Shown here piece after piece: positions 16,250 to 24,536 of a stretch of DNA of 64,000 nt; within the stretch, counting starts at the first letter, position 1, and each line of letters starts with the position of its first letter. The DNA is from Beutenbergia cavernae DSM 12333 (GTDB lineage: Bacteria > Actinomycetota > Actinomycetes > Actinomycetales > Beutenbergiaceae): positions 1,959,025 through 2,023,024 of the forward strand of contig NC_012669.1 in the NCBI RefSeq assembly GCF_000023105.1, given 5' to 3'. The notes beneath the pieces are model-generated. The model did no database searches, was not told the DNA's origin, and worked only from the letters and a program-made list of their open reading frames with translations. The translations under genes were made by a program, and so were the position numbers.

Positions 16250-16906
16250 ATGGAGAACCCCCAGGCTCCTGAACCCGCGACGCGTGCGCTGCGGACCGTG
16301 CCCCGCGGGGCGTGGATCGCCGGTGGCGCGATCTGCGGCCTCGCCTGGTCGGCCGCGCTGCGCGGCTACATGGTCGAGCTCGCCGGAACCGAGTCCACCT
16401 TCACGTGGGGCGGCACGTTCGGGGCGCTGCTCCTTCCGGGAGCGCTCGCGGGAGGACTGCTCGGCTGGGCGGAACATCTGCGGCGCACGGGCGGCCGGCC
16501 GCGATGGCGCGCTCTGGCGCTCGCGCCGCTGCCCCTCGCCGTGGCGCCGCTCCTGATGCCCGGCGCGCTCGCGACGCTCGCGACGACCGGCGAAGGCGGC
16601 GGTGCACTCGCCGTCGGCCTCATGGGTCCGGTCGGCGGGTACGCGCTCGCTGGCCGTGGCCCACTTCGCGTGATCAGCCAAGCCGCAGCCGGCGCCTTCG
16701 TCATCGCGTTGGGCGCGACGGCCCCCGTCATCACCCGCACACCGCTGAGCGACCCACGCAGCGCGTGGAACGCCGTGCTCGTCACCGCGTTGTACGGCGT
16801 GCTGGCGCTCGGTTGCGCGATCCCGTTCCGGGGTGTCGTCGCACCGGAGCCGGCGCGGGACGGCGCGGCCCCCGACCGAGGCCGAACGACGGCGGTGTCA
16901 CCGTGA
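16250..16906 (+). CDS. Integral membrane protein, unknown function
   Basis: A 218-residue protein with about six hydrophobic segments, for example GAWIAGGAICGLAWSAALRG, FGALLLPGALAGGLLGWAE and VIALGATAPVI. The ATG at 16250 is preceded by GAGGGAGAGG; an upstream in-frame ATG at 16172 would add an arginine-rich non-membrane tail overlapping the promoter. No family is recognised. It ends in a GTGA overlap with the F420-type oxidoreductase gene, suggesting a shared function or at least shared control by the divergent MarR. Confidence 0.65.
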   Translation: MENPQAPEPATRALRTVPRGAWIAGGAICGLAWSAALRGYMVELAGTESTFTWGGTFGALLLPGALAGGLLGWAEHLRRTGGRPRWRALALAPLPLAVAPLLMPGALATLATTGEGGGALAVGLMGPVGGYALAGRGPLRVISQAAAGAFVIALGATAPVITRTPLSDPRSAWNAVLVTALYGVLALGCAIPFRGVVAPEPARDGAAPDRGRTTAVSP

Positions 16907-17352
16907 CGCGGCTCGGCCGGGTGGAACGATGGGCGATGCGGACCGCCAACCGGGTCTCGATCCAGCTCTACCGCCGTACCGGCGGCAAGGTCGCGAGCTC
17001 GGCGAAAGGGTTGCCCGTGCTGCTGATCACCGTGCGGGGACGTCGCACCGGCAGGCTGCACACGGTCCCGGTCGTGTACCTGGAGCACGACGGCGGTCTG
17101 CTCGTCTTCGGATCGGCCGGCGGCGCGAGCGTCGAACCAGCGTGGTTCCGTAACGTCCGGTCCAGCGGACGCGTGCAGATCGAGGTCGGGCAGGAGCGCT
17201 ACGACGCCGACGCCGATGTCGCCGACGATGACCGCCGCGACCGGCTGTGGCACGACGTGGTGCTGCCCCGGGCACCCTTCTTCGCGAGCTACCAGGTCAG
17301 GGCAGCAGGACGAACGATCCCCGTGGCGCTCCTCACGCCCGTGCGGCCCTGA
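16903..17352 (+). CDS. Nitroreductase family deazaflavin (F420)-dependent oxidoreductase
   Basis: A 149-residue split-barrel protein of the DDN type. Typical segments are GKVASSAKGLPVLLITVRGRRTGRLHTVPVVYLEHDGGLLVFGSAGG (about 24-70), PAWFRNVRSSGRVQIEVG (about 76-93) and RAPFFASYQVRAAGRTIPVALL (about 123-144). Family members use reduced F420 to reduce nitro compounds, quinones or enones. This implies that the organism makes F420, though no biosynthesis gene lies here. The GTG start overlaps the preceding membrane gene by four bases. Confidence 0.87.
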   Translation: MTRLGRVERWAMRTANRVSIQLYRRTGGKVASSAKGLPVLLITVRGRRTGRLHTVPVVYLEHDGGLLVFGSAGGASVEPAWFRNVRSSGRVQIEVGQERYDADADVADDDRRDRLWHDVVLPRAPFFASYQVRAAGRTIPVALLTPVRP

Positions 17353-17408
17353 CGTCATCGCCGCGGTCGTGGCGAGGGACCGTGCGCGTGGCCCGGGTCC
17401 GGCGCCGC

Positions 17409-17858
17409 TCAGCCCTCCGCGGCGCGGAACATCCAGGCGTGCTTCTCCAGGCCGCGCGCGACGTCGATGAGCAGGTCCTGCGTCAGCAGGTCCTCGGAGT
17501 CGAGTGCGGGGAGGTGCTCGTTGATGCGGGCCGCCGCCGCCGTCAGGCGCTCGGCGAACTGCCGCACGACCTTGTCGCTCGAGAGCGGGCCGCCGTCGAT
17601 CTTCTCGACCTGGGACGACGTCGCGACCGTGCCGGCTCGGCCGTCAGGCGTGCCGCCGAGCGTCACGAGACGTTCGGCGACGTCGTCCGACCAGATCCGG
17701 ACGTCGTCGATCACCGTGTCGAGCTGCAGGTGCACGGACCGGAAGTGCGGGCCGTGGACGTTCCAGTGCGCCTGCTTGCCCTGGAGCGAGAGGTCGATGA
17801 GGTCCGCGAGGGCCTCCTGCAGGCTGGTCGAGACGATCTCGGCTGGTGCCGTGGCCAT
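17409..17858 (-). CDS. dps: Dps/ferritin-like DNA-binding and iron-storage protein
   Basis: A 149-residue ferritin-like protein. The ferroxidase-site pattern at the dimer interface is present: KQAHWNVHGPHFRSVHLQLDTVIDDVRIWSDDVAER (about 29-64), giving the His and Asp ligands. The length and the C-terminal DVARGLEKHAWMFRA fit the Dps family, which oxidises Fe(II) with peroxide, stores iron in a 12-mer and protects DNA. The ATG at 17858 has AAAGGAG before it. A -10 box TATCGT lies about 40 bases upstream. Confidence 0.92.
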   Translation of the reverse strand: MATAPAEIVSTSLQEALADLIDLSLQGKQAHWNVHGPHFRSVHLQLDTVIDDVRIWSDDVAERLVTLGGTPDGRAGTVATSSQVEKIDGGPLSSDKVVRQFAERLTAAAARINEHLPALDSEDLLTQDLLIDVARGLEKHAWMFRAAEG

Positions 17859-17898
17859 GTCGCACTCCTTTCCACCGGGGGACGTGTGCGTGTCTCTC

Positions 17899-17904
17899 AC
17901 GATA
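17899..17904 (-). promoter_or_regulatory. Possible -10 box (TATCGT) of dps
   Basis: On the minus strand TATCGT lies about 41 bases before the dps ATG. It fits TANNNT and would give a leader of roughly 33 nt with the AAAGGAG site. Confidence 0.35.
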
Positions 17905-17989
17905 GGTCGGTGCCCTCGACCTCGCCTCTCCGCGTCGGGCCGTGGCTCCGCCGGCCGCCTCGGGGCGGCGTCGCCGCAGGCCCGCGCGA

Positions 17990-17995
17990 TAGACT
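17990..17995 (+). promoter_or_regulatory. -10 box (TAGACT) of the leuS leader
   Basis: TAGACT is repeated as a -10 candidate at other genes here (phoH and, on the minus strand, rpsT). Transcription would begin near 18001-18003, which is the ATG of the short leader ORF, giving a leaderless leader peptide. Confidence 0.5.
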
Positions 17996-18002
17996 GCGCC
18001 GC

Positions 18003-18038
18003 ATGAACCCCCGGGAGCTCCTGAGCCAGCAGCGCTGA
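18003..18038 (+). CDS. Putative leuS leader peptide (11 residues, [11 protein letters not shown])
   Basis: A short ORF of 11 codons with two adjacent leucine codons (CTC CTG, 18018-18023) begins at the predicted transcription start and ends 103 bases before leuS. Its stop codon lies in the left arm of a stem-loop, and a strong GC hairpin follows. This is the arrangement of a classical ribosome-mediated attenuator. Attenuators before leuS have been predicted by comparative genomics in some Streptomyces. Only two Leu codons are present, so the call is tentative. Confidence 0.5.
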   Translation: MNPRELLSQQR

Positions 18039-18066
18039 CGTCGACGCCGACGGCGTCATCTCAGCG
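18033..18066 (+). promoter_or_regulatory. Stem-loop in the leuS leader
   Basis: CGCTGA (18033-18038) pairs with TCAGCG (18061-18066), and inside it GACGCC (18043-18048) pairs with GGCGTC (18052-18057) around loop GAC. A ribosome ending translation at the leader stop would cover the left arm. How it competes with the next hairpin is not clear. Confidence 0.5.
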
Positions 18067-18070
18067 TGGC

Positions 18071-18093
18071 CGACCTCCCCGGCGGGGAGGTCG
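18071..18093 (+). terminator. Attenuator-like terminator hairpin before leuS
   Basis: CGACCTCCCC, loop GGC and GGGGAGGTCG form a perfect 10-bp stem 48 bases before the leuS ATG, inside the leader transcript. There is no T-run, which is common for terminators in high-GC actinobacteria. Confidence 0.55.
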
Positions 18094-18141
18094 TCGTGTG
18101 TCCGTGCCCCCGAGGACGCGAGCTCTCCCGAAGGACGAGGA

Positions 18142-21048
18142 ATGACCGACGCCGCAGCCACGCACCAGCCCGCACCCTCCGCCGCCGACGTCCCGCCGCA
18201 CCGGTACACGGCCGACCTCGCGGAGCGCATCGAGCTCGCGTGGCAGGACCGGTGGGCGAGCGAGGGCACGTTCCACGCGCCGAACCCGTCCGGTGACCTC
18301 GTCGGCGACGCCGCCGCCGAGAAGTTCTACGTGCTCGACATGTTCCCGTACCCGTCGGGCAAGGGGCTGCACGTGGGACACCCGCTCGGCTACATCGCGA
18401 CCGACGTCGTCGGGCGGTTCCAGCGGATGCAGGGGCGCAACGTGCTGCACGCCCTCGCCTACGACGCGTTCGGCCTCCCGGCCGAGCAGTACGCCGTCCA
18501 GACCGGCCAGCACCCGCGGATCACCACCGAGCAGAACATCGCGACGATGCGTGGCCAGCTGCGCCGTCTGGGCCTCGGCCACGACGACCGGCGCACGTTC
18601 GCTACCACGGATCCCGACTACGTGCGGTGGACCCAGTGGATCTTCACGCAGCTGTTCGCGTCGTTCTACGACGCCGACGCGCCGCGTCCCGACGGCGGCA
18701 CCGGGCGCGCCCGGCCGATCGCCGAGCTCGTGGCGGAGCTCGACGCGGGAACCCGCGCGCTGCCGGACGGTCGCGTGTGGACCGACCTGGACGCCGCCGC
18801 CCGCGCCGACCACCTGGACTCCGTCCGGCTGGCGTACATCTCGAACTCGCCGGTGAACTGGGCGCCGGGCCTCGGCACCGTGCTGTCCAACGAGGAGGTC
18901 ACAGCCGACGGGCGCAGCGAGCGCGGCAACTTCCCCGTGTTCCAGCGCAACCTGCGCCAGTGGATGCTGCGGATCACCGCGTACGCCGACCGCCTCGTCG
19001 ACGACCTCGAGCTCATCGAGTGGCCCGAGAAGGTCAAGACGATGCAGCGCAACTGGATCGGTCGCTCCTCGGGCGCGCAGGTGCGCTTCGTCACCGACGC
19101 CGGCGACCTGTCCGTGTTCACCACGCGCCCGGACACCCTGTTCGGGGCGACGTTCGTCGCCGTCGCCCCGGAGCACCCGCTGCTCGACGCCCTCGCGAGC
19201 GAACAATGGCCCGAGGGCACGTCGGAGGCGTGGACGGGCGCAGCCGCGTCGCCGCGGGAGGCCGTGACCGCCTACCGGCGTGCGGCGTCGACGAAGACCG
19301 AGCTGGACCGGCAGACCGAGGGCCGGGACAAGACGGGCGTGTTCACCGGCGCGTTCGCGACGAACCCCGTGACCGGCGCGCGGGTCCCCGTGTTCGTGGC
19401 CGACTACGTGCTCATGGGGTACGGCACCGGCGCGATCATGGCCGTGCCGGGCCAGGACGAGCGTGACTGGGAGTTCGCCACCCGCTTCGGCCTGCCCATC
19501 GTGCGCACCGTCGCCCCGCCGGAGGGCTGGGAGGGCGAGGCGTACCCCGGGGAGGGGCCGGCGATCAACTCGGCCAACGACGAGATCTCGCTCGACGGCC
19601 TCGGCGTGGTCGAGGCGAAGGCGGCGATCATCGCGTGGCTCGAGGCCAAGGGGCTCGGCACCGGCACCGTGACGTACCGCCTGCGGGACTGGCTCTTCAG
19701 CCGCCAGCGGTACTGGGGCGAACCGTTCCCCGTCGTGTTCGACGACGACGGCCGCGCGCACACGCTCCCCGACGAGATGCTGCCCGTCGAGCTGCCCGAC
19801 GTGCCCGACTACGCGCCGCGCACGTTCGACCCGCAGGACGCCGACTCCGAGCCCGAGCCGCCCCTGGCGCGCCTGCCCGAGTGGGTGGACGTCGAGCTCG
19901 ACCTCGGCGACGGCGTGCGCCGCTACCGGCGCGAGACCAACACGATGCCCAACTGGGCCGGCTCGTGCTGGTACGAGTTGCGTTACCTCGACCCGCACGA
20001 CGAGAAGGCGCTCGTCGACCCCGACATCGAGCGCTACTGGATGGGGCCGGGCGCCGAGCGGCCAGGCGGTGACCCGACAGACGTCGCCGGCGGAGCGGAC
20101 CTGTACGTCGGCGGCGTCGAGCACGCGGTCCTGCACCTGCTGTACGCCCGGTTCTGGCACAAGGTCCTGTACGACCTCGGGCACACCGCGAGCCGGGAGC
20201 CGTTCCACAAGCTCTTCAACCAGGGGTACATCCAGGCGTACGCGTACGCCGACGCCCGGGGCGTGTACGTCCCGGCGGACGAGGTGCACGAGGAGCCCGG
20301 GCTCGACGGCGAGACCACGTACACGTGGCGGGGCGAGCCCGTCGTGCGCGAGTACGGGAAGATGGGTAAGTCGCTGAAGAACATGGTGACGCCCGACGAC
20401 ATGTACGCCGCGTACGGCGCCGACACGTTCCGCGTGTACGAGATGTCCATGGGGCCGCTCGACCAGTCGCGCGCGTGGGAGACCCGGGCGGTGGTCGGGG
20501 CGCAGCGCTTCCTGCAGCGGCTGTGGCGCAACGTGGTCGACGAGACCAGCGGCGCCGTCGTCGTCGTGGAGGAGCCGGCCGACGACGCCACCCGGCGCCT
20601 CGTGGCCCGCACGATCGCCGACGTGCGGACCGAGTACGCGGCGATGCGCCCGAACACGGCGATCGCGAAGCTCATCGCCCTCAACAACCACCTGACGACG
20701 CTCGCGGCCGTGCCGCGCGAGGCCGTGGAGCCGCTCGTGCTCATGGTCGCGCCCGTCGCCCCGCACATCGCGGAGGAGCTGTGGGCGAGGCTGGGGCACC
20801 CGGCGTCGCTGGCGCACGAGCCGTTCCCGACGGCGGATCCCGCCCTGCTGGTCGAGGAGACGGTGACGTGCGTGGTGCAGGTCGCCGGCAAGGTCCGCGA
20901 CCGGATCGAGGTGCCGCCCGCCATCGGCGAGGCGGAGCTGCGCGAGCTGGCACTGGCGACCGCGGGCGTCCAGCGTGCCCTGGACGGGCGAGGCGTCCGG
21001 ACGGTCATCGTGCGCGCACCGAGGCTCGTCAACGTCGTGCCCGCCTGA
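18142..21048 (+). CDS. leuS: Leucyl-tRNA synthetase
   Basis: This 968-residue class Ia synthetase has the HIGH-type motif HVGHPLGY at about 77-84 and the KMSKS-type motif KMGKS at about 740-744, with the connective editing domain between ([21 protein letters not shown] around 331-351). It charges tRNA-Leu with leucine in the cytoplasm. The extended insertions (for example residues 178-220) are typical of actinobacterial LeuRS. The start has an AGGACGAGGA sequence upstream. A leader peptide and hairpins 5' of the gene suggest control by leucine supply. Confidence 0.97.
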   Translation: MTDAAATHQPAPSAADVPPHRYTADLAERIELAWQDRWASEGTFHAPNPSGDLVGDAAAEKFYVLDMFPYPSGKGLHVGHPLGYIATDVVGRFQRMQGRNVLHALAYDAFGLPAEQYAVQTGQHPRITTEQNIATMRGQLRRLGLGHDDRRTFATTDPDYVRWTQWIFTQLFASFYDADAPRPDGGTGRARPIAELVAELDAGTRALPDGRVWTDLDAAARADHLDSVRLAYISNSPVNWAPGLGTVLSNEEVTADGRSERGNFPVFQRNLRQWMLRITAYADRLVDDLELIEWPEKVKTMQRNWIGRSSGAQVRFVTDAGDLSVFTTRPDTLFGATFVAVAPEHPLLDALASEQWPEGTSEAWTGAAASPREAVTAYRRAASTKTELDRQTEGRDKTGVFTGAFATNPVTGARVPVFVADYVLMGYGTGAIMAVPGQDERDWEFATRFGLPIVRTVAPPEGWEGEAYPGEGPAINSANDEISLDGLGVVEAKAAIIAWLEAKGLGTGTVTYRLRDWLFSRQRYWGEPFPVVFDDDGRAHTLPDEMLPVELPDVPDYAPRTFDPQDADSEPEPPLARLPEWVDVELDLGDGVRRYRRETNTMPNWAGSCWYELRYLDPHDEKALVDPDIERYWMGPGAERPGGDPTDVAGGADLYVGGVEHAVLHLLYARFWHKVLYDLGHTASREPFHKLFNQGYIQAYAYADARGVYVPADEVHEEPGLDGETTYTWRGEPVVREYGKMGKSLKNMVTPDDMYAAYGADTFRVYEMSMGPLDQSRAWETRAVVGAQRFLQRLWRNVVDETSGAVVVVEEPADDATRRLVARTIADVRTEYAAMRPNTAIAKLIALNNHLTTLAAVPREAVEPLVLMVAPVAPHIAEELWARLGHPASLAHEPFPTADPALLVEETVTCVVQVAGKVRDRIEVPPAIGEAELRELALATAGVQRALDGRGVRTVIVRAPRLVNVVPA

Positions 21049-21087
21049 CCGTCGCCCTCGGGCTGCTGACCCGCTCCCGGCGGCCGC

Positions 21088-21093
21088 TACCAT
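21088..21093 (+). promoter_or_regulatory. -10 box (TACCAT) of the response regulator gene
   Basis: TACCAT ends seven bases before the GTG start at 21101, so the transcript would start on or next to the start codon. This supports GTG 21101 as the true start and a leaderless mRNA. Confidence 0.45.
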
Positions 21094-21100
21094 CGCGAAC

Positions 21101-21775
21101 GTGGAATCCAGGGGCAATCCGCAGAACATCGGCGTGCTGATCGTCGACGACCAGGATCTCGTGCGGATCGGGCTGCGCACGCTGCTCGAGCACGCCGGAG
21201 GGTTCGCGGTCGCCGGTGAGGCTGCCGACGGTCTCGGCGCCGTGGAGTCGGCGATTCGGCTCCGCCCGGACGTCGTGCTCATGGACATCCGGATGCCGGG
21301 GATCGACGGGCTCGAGGCGACGCGCCGCATCGTGTCGGACGGTCGACTCGCCGACACGAAGGTGATCGTGCTGACGACGTTCGAGCGCGACGAGTACGTG
21401 TTCGAGGCGCTCCGGGCCGGGGCCAGCGGCTTCCTGCTCAAGAACACGCCCCCGCCGGTGCTGCTCGACGGCATCCGCACGGTGGTCGACGGCGGAGCGC
21501 TCCTCTCCCCGACGGTGACGCGCACCGTGATCGCGGAGTTCACGTCGCGCTCGCCCCGCCCGCTCGACCCGCACCCCCACATCGATCAGCTCACGAACCG
21601 TGAGCACGAGGTCGTCTCGCTCGTGGCGCAGGGCCTGTCCAACGAGGAGATCGGGAAGCGGCTCTACGTCAGCCCCGCGACGGCCCGCACGCACGTCAGC
21701 CACGCCATGCTCAAGCTCAGCGCCCGCGACCGGGCCCAGCTCGTCGTCTTCGCCTTTCAGTCCGGGCTGGCCTGA
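21101..21775 (+). CDS. NarL/LuxR family response regulator
   Basis: A 224-residue regulator with an N-terminal receiver domain (VLIVDDQDLVR; phosphoacceptor Asp62 in VVLMDIRMPGIDGLEATR; Lys in LLKNTPP) and a C-terminal LuxR-type HTH (LTNREHEVVSLVAQGLSNEEIGKRLYVSPATARTHVSHAMLKL, about 164-206). The matching kinase is encoded on the opposite strand and their 3' ends overlap by 19 bases, an unusual convergent arrangement for a two-component pair. Such pairs often control an adjacent transporter, but none is present; the target is unknown. Confidence 0.93.
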   Translation: MESRGNPQNIGVLIVDDQDLVRIGLRTLLEHAGGFAVAGEAADGLGAVESAIRLRPDVVLMDIRMPGIDGLEATRRIVSDGRLADTKVIVLTTFERDEYVFEALRAGASGFLLKNTPPPVLLDGIRTVVDGGALLSPTVTRTVIAEFTSRSPRPLDPHPHIDQLTNREHEVVSLVAQGLSNEEIGKRLYVSPATARTHVSHAMLKLSARDRAQLVVFAFQSGLA

Positions 21776-22920
21776 CCGTCCGGCGCACGCGGAGCCGTGC
21801 CCCTCCCGGACGGGATGACCGCCCGCACCCGCACGGCGCCGTCGTGCTCGAGGGTGAAGGCGCCGCCGAGGCTCTCGATCCGACGGCGCATGCCGCGGAC
21901 GCCGAAACCGTCGTTCAGGGGCGAGCCGTCGTGCGGGCTCGTGACGGCGACGGTGACGCTCTCGCTCTCGAAATGGAGGCGTACGTCGGCCCGTCGCTCG
22001 GGCGCGTGCTTGACGACGTTGGTGAGCGACTCCTGGACCACGCGGTAGGCGGCCACCTCGACGTCGGCCGGGAGGCGCCGCGGTTGTCCCTCCACCACGA
22101 GATCGACGGCGACCCCGGCGTCACGGGTGCGGCGGCAGAGCGCGTCGATCCCCGCCAGGCCCGACACGGGGACGGGGGCGCCGCCGGCCGCACCGTCGGA
22201 GCCGGGCGCGACCGAGCCGAGCGTCGTCCGCAGCTCGCCGAGCGCCGCCGCACTCGCGGAGCTGATCGCCTCGAGCGCGATCGTCGCCTGATCCGGTTTA
22301 CGAGCACCGAGGTGCAGTGCGATGTCAGCCTGCATCTGGATCGCCGCGAGCCCGTGCCCGACGATGTCGTGCACCTCCGTCGCGAGCCGCAACCGCTCCT
22401 CGTCGACCTTCCTGCGCTCGGTCTCCGCACGTTCCCGGGCGGACGACTCGGTGACGAGCCGGGCGGCGACACCGACCGTGAACGGGACGATGATCCACGC
22501 GGCCGCGAGGATCGTGCCGCTGACCCGGTTCGACTCCGGTCCGACGACGACGTGCGCGGCCAGCGCGAGGAAGGCGCCGACGGCGGCGAGCGTGGCGTGA
22601 AGCGTGGTGCTGCGTCGCCCGACCGTGTACACGGCGGCCACCAGCGGAAGGACGACCGGACCGAACGGGTAGCCGATGACGAGGTAGCCCGACACCGCCA
22701 GCGTCGTCACGGTCAGCACCAGGATCGGGAACCGACGGCGTGCGGCGAGCGGCACACAGGCAGCCGTGAGGAGCACGTAGCCGAGGACGTCGACGGGTCG
22801 CTGCCCGTGGACCCAGGCGTTGAGCAGCGGCGCCGTGAGCAGGCATACGGCCAGGAGCACGCCGGCGAGCACGCCGTCGGTCAGCACGCCGCCCCGCCGC
22901 GCCGGTCGTTGCGTCGACAT
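21757..22920 (-). CDS. NarL-type sensor histidine kinase
   Basis: A 387-residue kinase with about five hydrophobic segments in the first 150 residues and no large extracellular sensor domain. It carries a HisKA_3 dimerisation domain (EVHDIVGHGLAAIQMQADIALHL, phosphoacceptor His about residue 184) and an HATPase domain with the N box VVQESLTNVVKHAP and G box DGFGVRGMRRRIESLGG. It would phosphorylate the response regulator encoded convergently. The ATG at 22920 follows AGGGACTGCG on the minus strand. The lack of a sensor domain suggests sensing within the membrane. Confidence 0.92.
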   Translation of the reverse strand: MSTQRPARRGGVLTDGVLAGVLLAVCLLTAPLLNAWVHGQRPVDVLGYVLLTAACVPLAARRRFPILVLTVTTLAVSGYLVIGYPFGPVVLPLVAAVYTVGRRSTTLHATLAAVGAFLALAAHVVVGPESNRVSGTILAAAWIIVPFTVGVAARLVTESSARERAETERRKVDEERLRLATEVHDIVGHGLAAIQMQADIALHLGARKPDQATIALEAISSASAAALGELRTTLGSVAPGSDGAAGGAPVPVSGLAGIDALCRRTRDAGVAVDLVVEGQPRRLPADVEVAAYRVVQESLTNVVKHAPERRADVRLHFESESVTVAVTSPHDGSPLNDGFGVRGMRRRIESLGGAFTLEHDGAVRVRAVIPSGRGTAPRAPDGQASPD

Positions 22921-23079
22921 CGCAGTCCCTCCGCGGCCCTCGGTATCCGCCTGGACGCCATCATGGTGGCAGGTGCGCGGCGTGGCAGGCCGAAGGTGGC
23001 CGGGTACGCGGGATTGCGTACGGCGAGTCACGACCGTCGCCGTACGCGCCGCCCTGGACGGTGCAGCACCCTCGTGGAC

Positions 23080-23934
23080 ATGACGAGCCCATCCCCCCTG
23101 AGTCCCCCCGAAACCCTCGACAGCACCGTCACGTCGGCCGACGGCACCACCATCGCCTACTCGGCGTGGGGTGCGGGCGAGCCGATCGTCATCATCGACG
23201 GCGCGACTGCGTACCGTGCCACGACGCCCGAGAACGCGGCCACGGCGGAGCTCCTCGCCGACGAGTTCCTGGTGATCAACTACGACCGCCGCGGCCGGGG
23301 CGGCAGCGGGGACACCCCGCCGTACGCCGTCGAGCGCGAGTTCGAGGATCTGGCCGCGATCCTCGAGCACGTCGGCGGTGGCCGCGCGGCCACGGTGTTC
23401 GGCTGGTCCTCCGGCGGGAACCTCGCCCTCAACGCCGCACAGGCCGGTGTCCCGATCGCACGGCTCGCGGTGTTCGAGGCGAACGCCGTCGTCGACGACG
23501 ACCGTCCTCCGCTGCCGGCGGACTACGTCCAGCGGGCCGAGGACGCCGTCGCCGCGGGCCGACCGGGCGACGCCGTCGCCCTGTTCCTCTCCGCGGCCGT
23601 CGGCCTGCCGGACGAGATGATCGCCGAGCTGCGCCAGGACCCGAAGGAGTGGCCGCCGCTCGAGGCGATCGGCCCGACGATCGCGTACGACGGACGCCAG
23701 GTCGGCGATGCGATGTCCGGCCGGCCGCTGCGCTCCGATCTGTGGAACCGGGTCGACGTTCCTGTGCTGGTCATGCACGGCAGGGACACCTGGCCGTTCC
23801 TCGCCGCGGCCGCGCGGGCGATCGCGGAGCATCTGCCCACCGCCACGCTCAAGCCCGTGCCGGGTGAGAACCACAGCACCTCGCCCGAGGTGCTCGCCGC
23901 GGCACTGCGTCAGCTCGCCACCGAGGGAGCGTGA
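23080..23934 (+). CDS. Alpha/beta hydrolase
   Basis: A 284-residue alpha/beta hydrolase with an intact triad: nucleophile elbow GWSSGG (about 107-112), acid in VMHGRDTWPF (about 231-240) and His in GENHSTSPE (about 265-273). The oxyanion region is VIIDGATAY rather than the usual HGGP form. The close downstream neighbour is a dihydrofolate-reductase-like protein separated by one base, so the two are co-transcribed. The substrate is unknown; small esters or lactones are typical. The ATG at 23080 is taken as start; GTG 23074 is an alternative. Confidence 0.82.
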   Translation: MTSPSPLSPPETLDSTVTSADGTTIAYSAWGAGEPIVIIDGATAYRATTPENAATAELLADEFLVINYDRRGRGGSGDTPPYAVEREFEDLAAILEHVGGGRAATVFGWSSGGNLALNAAQAGVPIARLAVFEANAVVDDDRPPLPADYVQRAEDAVAAGRPGDAVALFLSAAVGLPDEMIAELRQDPKEWPPLEAIGPTIAYDGRQVGDAMSGRPLRSDLWNRVDVPVLVMHGRDTWPFLAAAARAIAEHLPTATLKPVPGENHSTSPEVLAAALRQLATEGA

Positions 23935-23935
23935 G

Positions 23936-24499
23936 ATGGGACGGATCGTGCTGACCGAGTTCATCTCGCTCGACGGCGTCGTGGAGGCACCCGGCGGGGA
24001 GGACTTCAAGTACCCGGACTGGAGCTTCAAGGTCGACCGCGGCCCGGAGGGCGAGAGGTTCAAGGAGACCGAGGCGCTCGGCTCTGCCGCGCTGCTGCTC
24101 GGGCGCACCACCTACGAGGGGTTTGCCGAGGCGTGGCCGCAGTACGAGGGGGAGCTGGCCGACAAGTACAACTCGATGCCCAAGTACGTCGTGTCCAGCA
24201 CGCTGAGCGACCCCGGTTGGACCAACACCACCGTGCTCTCCGGCGACCTCGTCGAGGTGGTGTCCCGGGTCAAGGACGAGGTCGACGGCGAGATCTCCGT
24301 CGCCGGCAGCATCCAGCTCGCGCAGGGTCTGCTCGCCCACGACCTGGTCGACGAGATCCACCTGATGGCGTTCCCGGTCATCCTGGGCCACGGCCGGACG
24401 CTGTGGACCCAGACCCCGGACAAGTCCGACTGGAGTCTCACCGAGGCCACGACGTACGGCGACGGCGTGCTCGTCACCATCCACGAGCGCCGCCGATGA
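23936..24499 (+). CDS. Dihydrofolate reductase family protein (RibD C-terminal-like)
   Basis: A 187-residue protein of the RibD C-terminal/YyaP type. Marks are the start MGRIVLTEFISLDGVVEAPGG, LLLGRTTYEGFAEAWP (about 52-67), KYVVSSTLSDPGW (about 82-94), ISVAGSIQLAQGLLAHDLVDEIHLMAFPVILGHGRTLW (about 119-157). These proteins use NAD(P)H, but most members of this group, common in Actinobacteria, have no known substrate. It is not the folate-pathway DHFR. It follows the alpha/beta hydrolase by one base and precedes another by 37. Confidence 0.85.
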   Translation: MGRIVLTEFISLDGVVEAPGGEDFKYPDWSFKVDRGPEGERFKETEALGSAALLLGRTTYEGFAEAWPQYEGELADKYNSMPKYVVSSTLSDPGWTNTTVLSGDLVEVVSRVKDEVDGEISVAGSIQLAQGLLAHDLVDEIHLMAFPVILGHGRTLWTQTPDKSDWSLTEATTYGDGVLVTIHERRR

Positions 24500-24536
24500 C
24501 GGGCCGGTCCGCCACCAGCCGCCGTCGCCCTGGGGA

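Noticed and set aside
17990..18141. T-box riboswitch before leuS
   Set aside because: No T-box core sequence or specifier stem is seen; a leader ORF and hairpins fit attenuation better.
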